From: Gracilariopsis chorda
Lineage: Eukaryota > Rhodophyta > Florideophyceae > Gracilariales > Gracilariaceae
Direction: 5' to 3'
DNA length: 32,130 nucleotides
Assembly (NCBI GenBank): GCA_003194525.1
Contig: NBIV01000504.1
Span: 1-32,130, forward strand
Shown one piece after another: positions 28,954 through 32,130 of the stretch. The position numbers and the translations under genes are program-made. A model generated the notes under the pieces. That model saw nothing but the letters and a program-made list of their open reading frames with translations, ran no database searches and was not told the DNA's origin. Numbering within the stretch: position 1 is the first letter of the stretch; each line of letters opens with the position of its first letter.

Positions 28954-31105
28954 TACTGAACCTTGTATGCCATGCCAGATGAGCCTGCTTTAGCCCGTAT
29001 ATAGCCTTGAGCAGTTTGTAACATTGACACTGGAGACCCGGAATGCCACGCGGTGACATTACCCACACGTCTTCCTTGAGGTCACCATTGAGAAATGCCG
29101 TTTTAATGTCAACCTGAGCAACAAACATATGCAGGTACAACATCAGGTACATGAACATGCGAACCAAATTGAAAGAAACAACTGGTGCATACGTCTCTAA
29201 GTAGTCCTGACCATATGTCTGGTGGTTACCCCCAGCCACAATTCGAGCTCGGAATCGGTCAACAGAGTCGTCAGCATCACGTTTTACCTTCAAAATGACA
29301 TGCGTGGGTAATGGTTGGGATTTTGGTGAGTCATCCACAATCCATGTTGGTTTGTCTTCTAAGGATGCTAATTCCTCGTCAATAGCGTTTAGCCATTGCT
29401 CTCTTTCGATTGGGCTGGCAGAAAGTGCTTCCTTGAGCGTGGGTTCATCACTCGTGGTAACCTCAGGCTGAGATTTGGCCGTGCCCGCCATATGCCACCA
29501 CCGTTGTGGTGCACGCCTAGTGCGACGAGGATAGCGTGACTGTGACTCAGAGTCCACATTTACTTGTTCAATGTTTTCTGCATCACTATCTGCCCCCTCT
29601 TCACTGCCAGAATTGTGGTCATCAGTAACAATATTTGGTGGTGCAATGTTAGCAGTCACGTCCACAGGTGCCTCAATATGTTCTGTGCTGGCGTTTTCTG
29701 AGTCTTCAATGACGTCCTCAACATTGTCAAAACAAAACTCATCAGAACTGGCGGAGCTTACGTCGTCCTCGGAACTATAAGTGGCATCTGATGCACTATC
29801 ATCATCCATGTAATTGCTTAGATACGGTGCACCAGGGAACCTAGATTCATCAAAGGTGACATGACGCGACCTTACTATTCGAGGAATATCGTCTTCACCT
29901 AACACTAGGACCTCGTAAACACCATGGTCAAGAGTCTGCAAGTACACTCCCTCAAGTGCACGAGACTCGAACTTGGTGTCCAGGTTCATTTTTAATACGT
30001 AAGCAGGACATCCAAACACTTTGACATGCTTCAAAGAAGGCCTATTTTCAGTCACTAAGACATATGGAGTCACGCCAGTTGTTGAGTGTGATACCCTATT
30101 ACGTATGTAAATAACCTGTTTTAAGGCGTACGACCACAAACACTCTGGGAGACTGGCTTGAATTAGCAAAGCTCGGGCAGCTTCCACCATGGTGCGATTG
30201 ATGCGCTCTGCAATGCCATTGTGTTCTGGGGTATACGGTGGAGAAAAGGATACCTCCTCGAGATCATTGTCGGGATTCTTTTGCAAGGCGATGTACTCCT
30301 CTGCATTTTCAGAGTGCAGTTTACGAATGAGCACATGCTCTCCTCCAAGCTGTTTGAGCTTCTGTTTCACCCCTAAGAACACTTCCACGATCTCGGATCT
30401 GTGTATCATGAACCCAATTACCGCATATCGTGAGTGATCGTCGACAAATCCGGATGCATACCGGAATCGGTCCGGGAATGATGGCACCAATGGACCAATT
30501 ATGTCGGAGTGCACCACGTCCCCAACCTGCTTGGCTCGTTCAAACTGTCCCTGAAATGGCAGTTTATGAGCTTTGCCAAGGTGGCATGGTCGACATACCT
30601 CTTCCAGTCGTTGGATCTTTGGCACCCCGTCAACATGTTCATGAACTTTTCGTAGATCATGTTCATTCATATGTGCCAGTCGGCGATGCCAGAGTGACCT
30701 TATGTGGCTTTTCGTCGCAGTAAGCATCCTGGGAATGTCGGTATGGTCTTCAGGGTTGGGAAGGGTGTATAAACGGGAGCGATAATGACGAGGCCCTCGT
30801 CCAATTTCAAATCCATCTCTATGTTGTAGGCTTATTTCCTTATCAGAAAACAATGATTGGATGCCCTTATCCGCAAGTTGACCCACAGACACCAAGTTAT
30901 ACCCAAGATTGGGAACGAGCAACACTTCAGACAACCTGATGTTCACATCCGAGAAGGGAATTATAACCTCTCCCTGTTGCTTGGCAGTGACCGTGGTGTT
31001 GTCTGCAAGTTCAATTGTCTTGTGTGGTATGTCCATCAATGTGTCTGGAACGAACGCAGATACAGAACAGAAGAAATGAGCGGTGGCACCGCTGTCTGCA
31101 TAGGT
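28954..31105 (-). pseudogene. pol: Element E pol, 5' half (protease, integrase, RT N-part)
   Basis: Open from the solo LTR junction (31105) to the F junction. Protease YADSGATAHFF begins at about 31103. The HHCC finger (LWHRRLAHMN ... CRPC) follows, then integrase HSDIIGPL, SENAEEY (Glu codon 30308-30310) and GIAERIN. An acidic linker leads to RT as far as GLKQAHLAWHTRFS, where F interrupts. No stop or frameshift is visible, and it is almost identical to element C. The open frame extends back into the antisense LTR to an ATG at 31468, giving the same fused N-terminus as in C. The RT active site is in the other half (22009-22026). Confidence 0.9.
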
Positions 31106-31906
31106 TGTTGACGTTGACACGTGTTCGAGTGCCTGGTGGCCTTGGGACATCATGGTACACCACTTGGAAACAAAGTTTGATTTAACGATGGGCTGTTTTT
31201 GGTACCTGCTTCGCAAAAGCGCATATGCGCCTGTGCCAAAACCCAACGTGAAACTGGCATATGATTGGCTACTGCAAATGCTCATATGCAGTATAGTGGT
31301 TACAAGTGGTGTGGAGTGTATGGACGATGGGCACGGCTTGGGACACTTGGCACAAGGTAACTGGATGATGCATGTCACATAGAATGTTTCTGCCTGTGAT
31401 GTACAGGTGCATGACACTACTGGTGACATGTGCCAATAGTGCACGGCACGTGCCAGGCACGCAATCATATTATGGTAATGGACTTAGGCAATGTAGCATA
31501 TGCAGTGTCATGCGAATTTGTGCTTTGTCATGGTTGTGATGATGCAAGTAAGTGATTATACGGTGATATGGCATGCTGGCGCAATGCTGGCATGACTGTT
31601 TCACTTACTGTGCTTCGTTGGCATGTGCTGGAATATTGTTATGCATGGTTGCGGTAAGCTGTTACGCACTTGCCCAACCCTAATTATGTTATGTTTCAAT
31701 GTTATTGGTAGTATTGGGTGTCCGCACTTAGTGGTATAGGTTTTCTTGTAGTCGTAGTGGAACAAAGATCTGCTATATAAGTTGCAAATGCTGCAGCTCC
31801 AAGTAAACCATCCGCCAAGCCTGGCAACCTTCACTTTTACTTTTCTTGTTTCTTTGTTTCTTTCTTTTCCTTCCCTACCGTAGCCCAACTTACATTTAGA
31901 ATAACA
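31106..31906 (+). repeat. Antisense solo family-1 LTR inside element E
   Basis: An 801-bp LTR opposite in direction to E, with TSD TAGGT on the plus strand (31101-31105 and 31907-31911), that is ACCTA in E orientation. Site, TSD and sequence match the insertion in C (11299-12101), including the stop-to-Ser change (31178-31180 read on minus). Confidence 0.95.
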
Positions 31907-32130
31907 TAGGTGTCGATGGAACTCTTAGTGGGAGGTACCTCTGATGACTTCTCACTTGCAACACGGACAATCTCAACCTTGGATGCCTTCTGTGGCGATT
32001 TACCAGAACGCCTGGGCTTTGCAACTGGGTTCAGCCTCAGTTGATCCAAGATTGCTTGTGGCAAATGGTTGTCAGGGTTGTCTGGATTCATGTGACACCG
32101 GTCTTGGGATTGTCCATCACGCTCACAGAA
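31907..32130 (-). pseudogene. gag: Element E gag, C-terminal part, cut by window edge
   Basis: End of family-1 Gag read leftward: the CCHC knuckle region (about 32090-32130), HMNPDNPDNHLPQAILDQL, then a basic linker ending SSIDTYV at the antisense LTR. Differs from C by a few residues (for example VAKPRR against VKKPRR). The frame is open as far as seen, and the rest of Gag lies right of the window. Broken from pol by the LTR insertion. Confidence 0.88.

Larger units (their letters stand above)
20242..32130 (-). mobile_element. Element E: family-1 copia on the minus strand, runs off the window
   Basis: 3' LTR 20242-21044, then pol and gag reading leftward. It is interrupted by complete element F (22126-28953) and by an antisense solo LTR (31106-31906). 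It is nearly identical to element C wherever both are seen, including the solo LTR with its TSD ACCTA, but has no Helitron-like insert and keeps CAA where C has TAA. Its leader and 5' LTR lie right of the window. Confidence 0.93.

Noticed and set aside
10900..32130. C and E as arms of a segmental inverted duplication
   Set aside because: C has its own outer TSD in copy B while E abuts a different target in copy D; separate insertions fit better, though E's far end is not seen.

Overview
The window is a nest of Ty1/copia-type LTR retrotransposons from a eukaryotic nuclear genome. I see no host gene, rRNA, tRNA or CRISPR array. Evidence for copia: Gag with a CCHC knuckle, then protease, HHCC/DDE integrase, RT (YVDD) and RNase H in that order; TG...CA LTRs; 5-bp target-site duplications (TSDs). 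The primer-binding site directly after the LTR matches the anticodon arm of initiator tRNA-Met, as in Drosophila copia and unlike the 3'-end site usual in plants. An oomycete, alga, other protist or invertebrate therefore seems likelier than a land plant, but the species cannot be named.

Two families are present. Family 1 (LTR about 800 bp) gives copies A, B, C, D (+ strand) and E (- strand). Family 2 (LTR about 777 bp) gives full-length element F (- strand) and one solo LTR. Layout: 1-326 antisense family-1 LTR; A = leader 327-1625 (split by a solo family-2 LTR, 364-1138), decayed gag-pol 1626-3958, 3' LTR 3953-4743. A sits inside the gag of B. B = 4744-8643 plus 16651-16948, followed by LTR 16943-17753. 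C is complete (8644-16650, TSD ATCTC), sits inside B's RNase H, and carries an antisense solo LTR (11299-12101) and a Helitron-like insert (15221-15738). B's 3' LTR also serves as the 5' LTR of D (17754-20241), a tandem pair. E enters D at 20242, runs on the minus strand and continues past the window end. F (22126-28953, TSD TACTG) sits inside E's RT. E also carries an antisense solo LTR (31106-31906).

C and E carry the same antisense LTR at the same position with the same TSD (ACCTA). They therefore look like progeny of a master copy that already held it. In both, a shared stop-to-Ser change in that LTR opens a long frame fused to protease-integrase-RT. The two families have quite different proteins, yet share a U3 module with a 12-bp palindrome, other LTR blocks, the primer site and a 54-bp leader RNA motif.

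Function: each element's LTR would drive a genomic RNA encoding Gag-Pol. Gag packages the RNA, RT/RNase H copies it from the half-tRNA primer, and integrase inserts the cDNA. Every visible gag-pol is broken. F is the least damaged, with one in-frame TGA in about 1342 codons.
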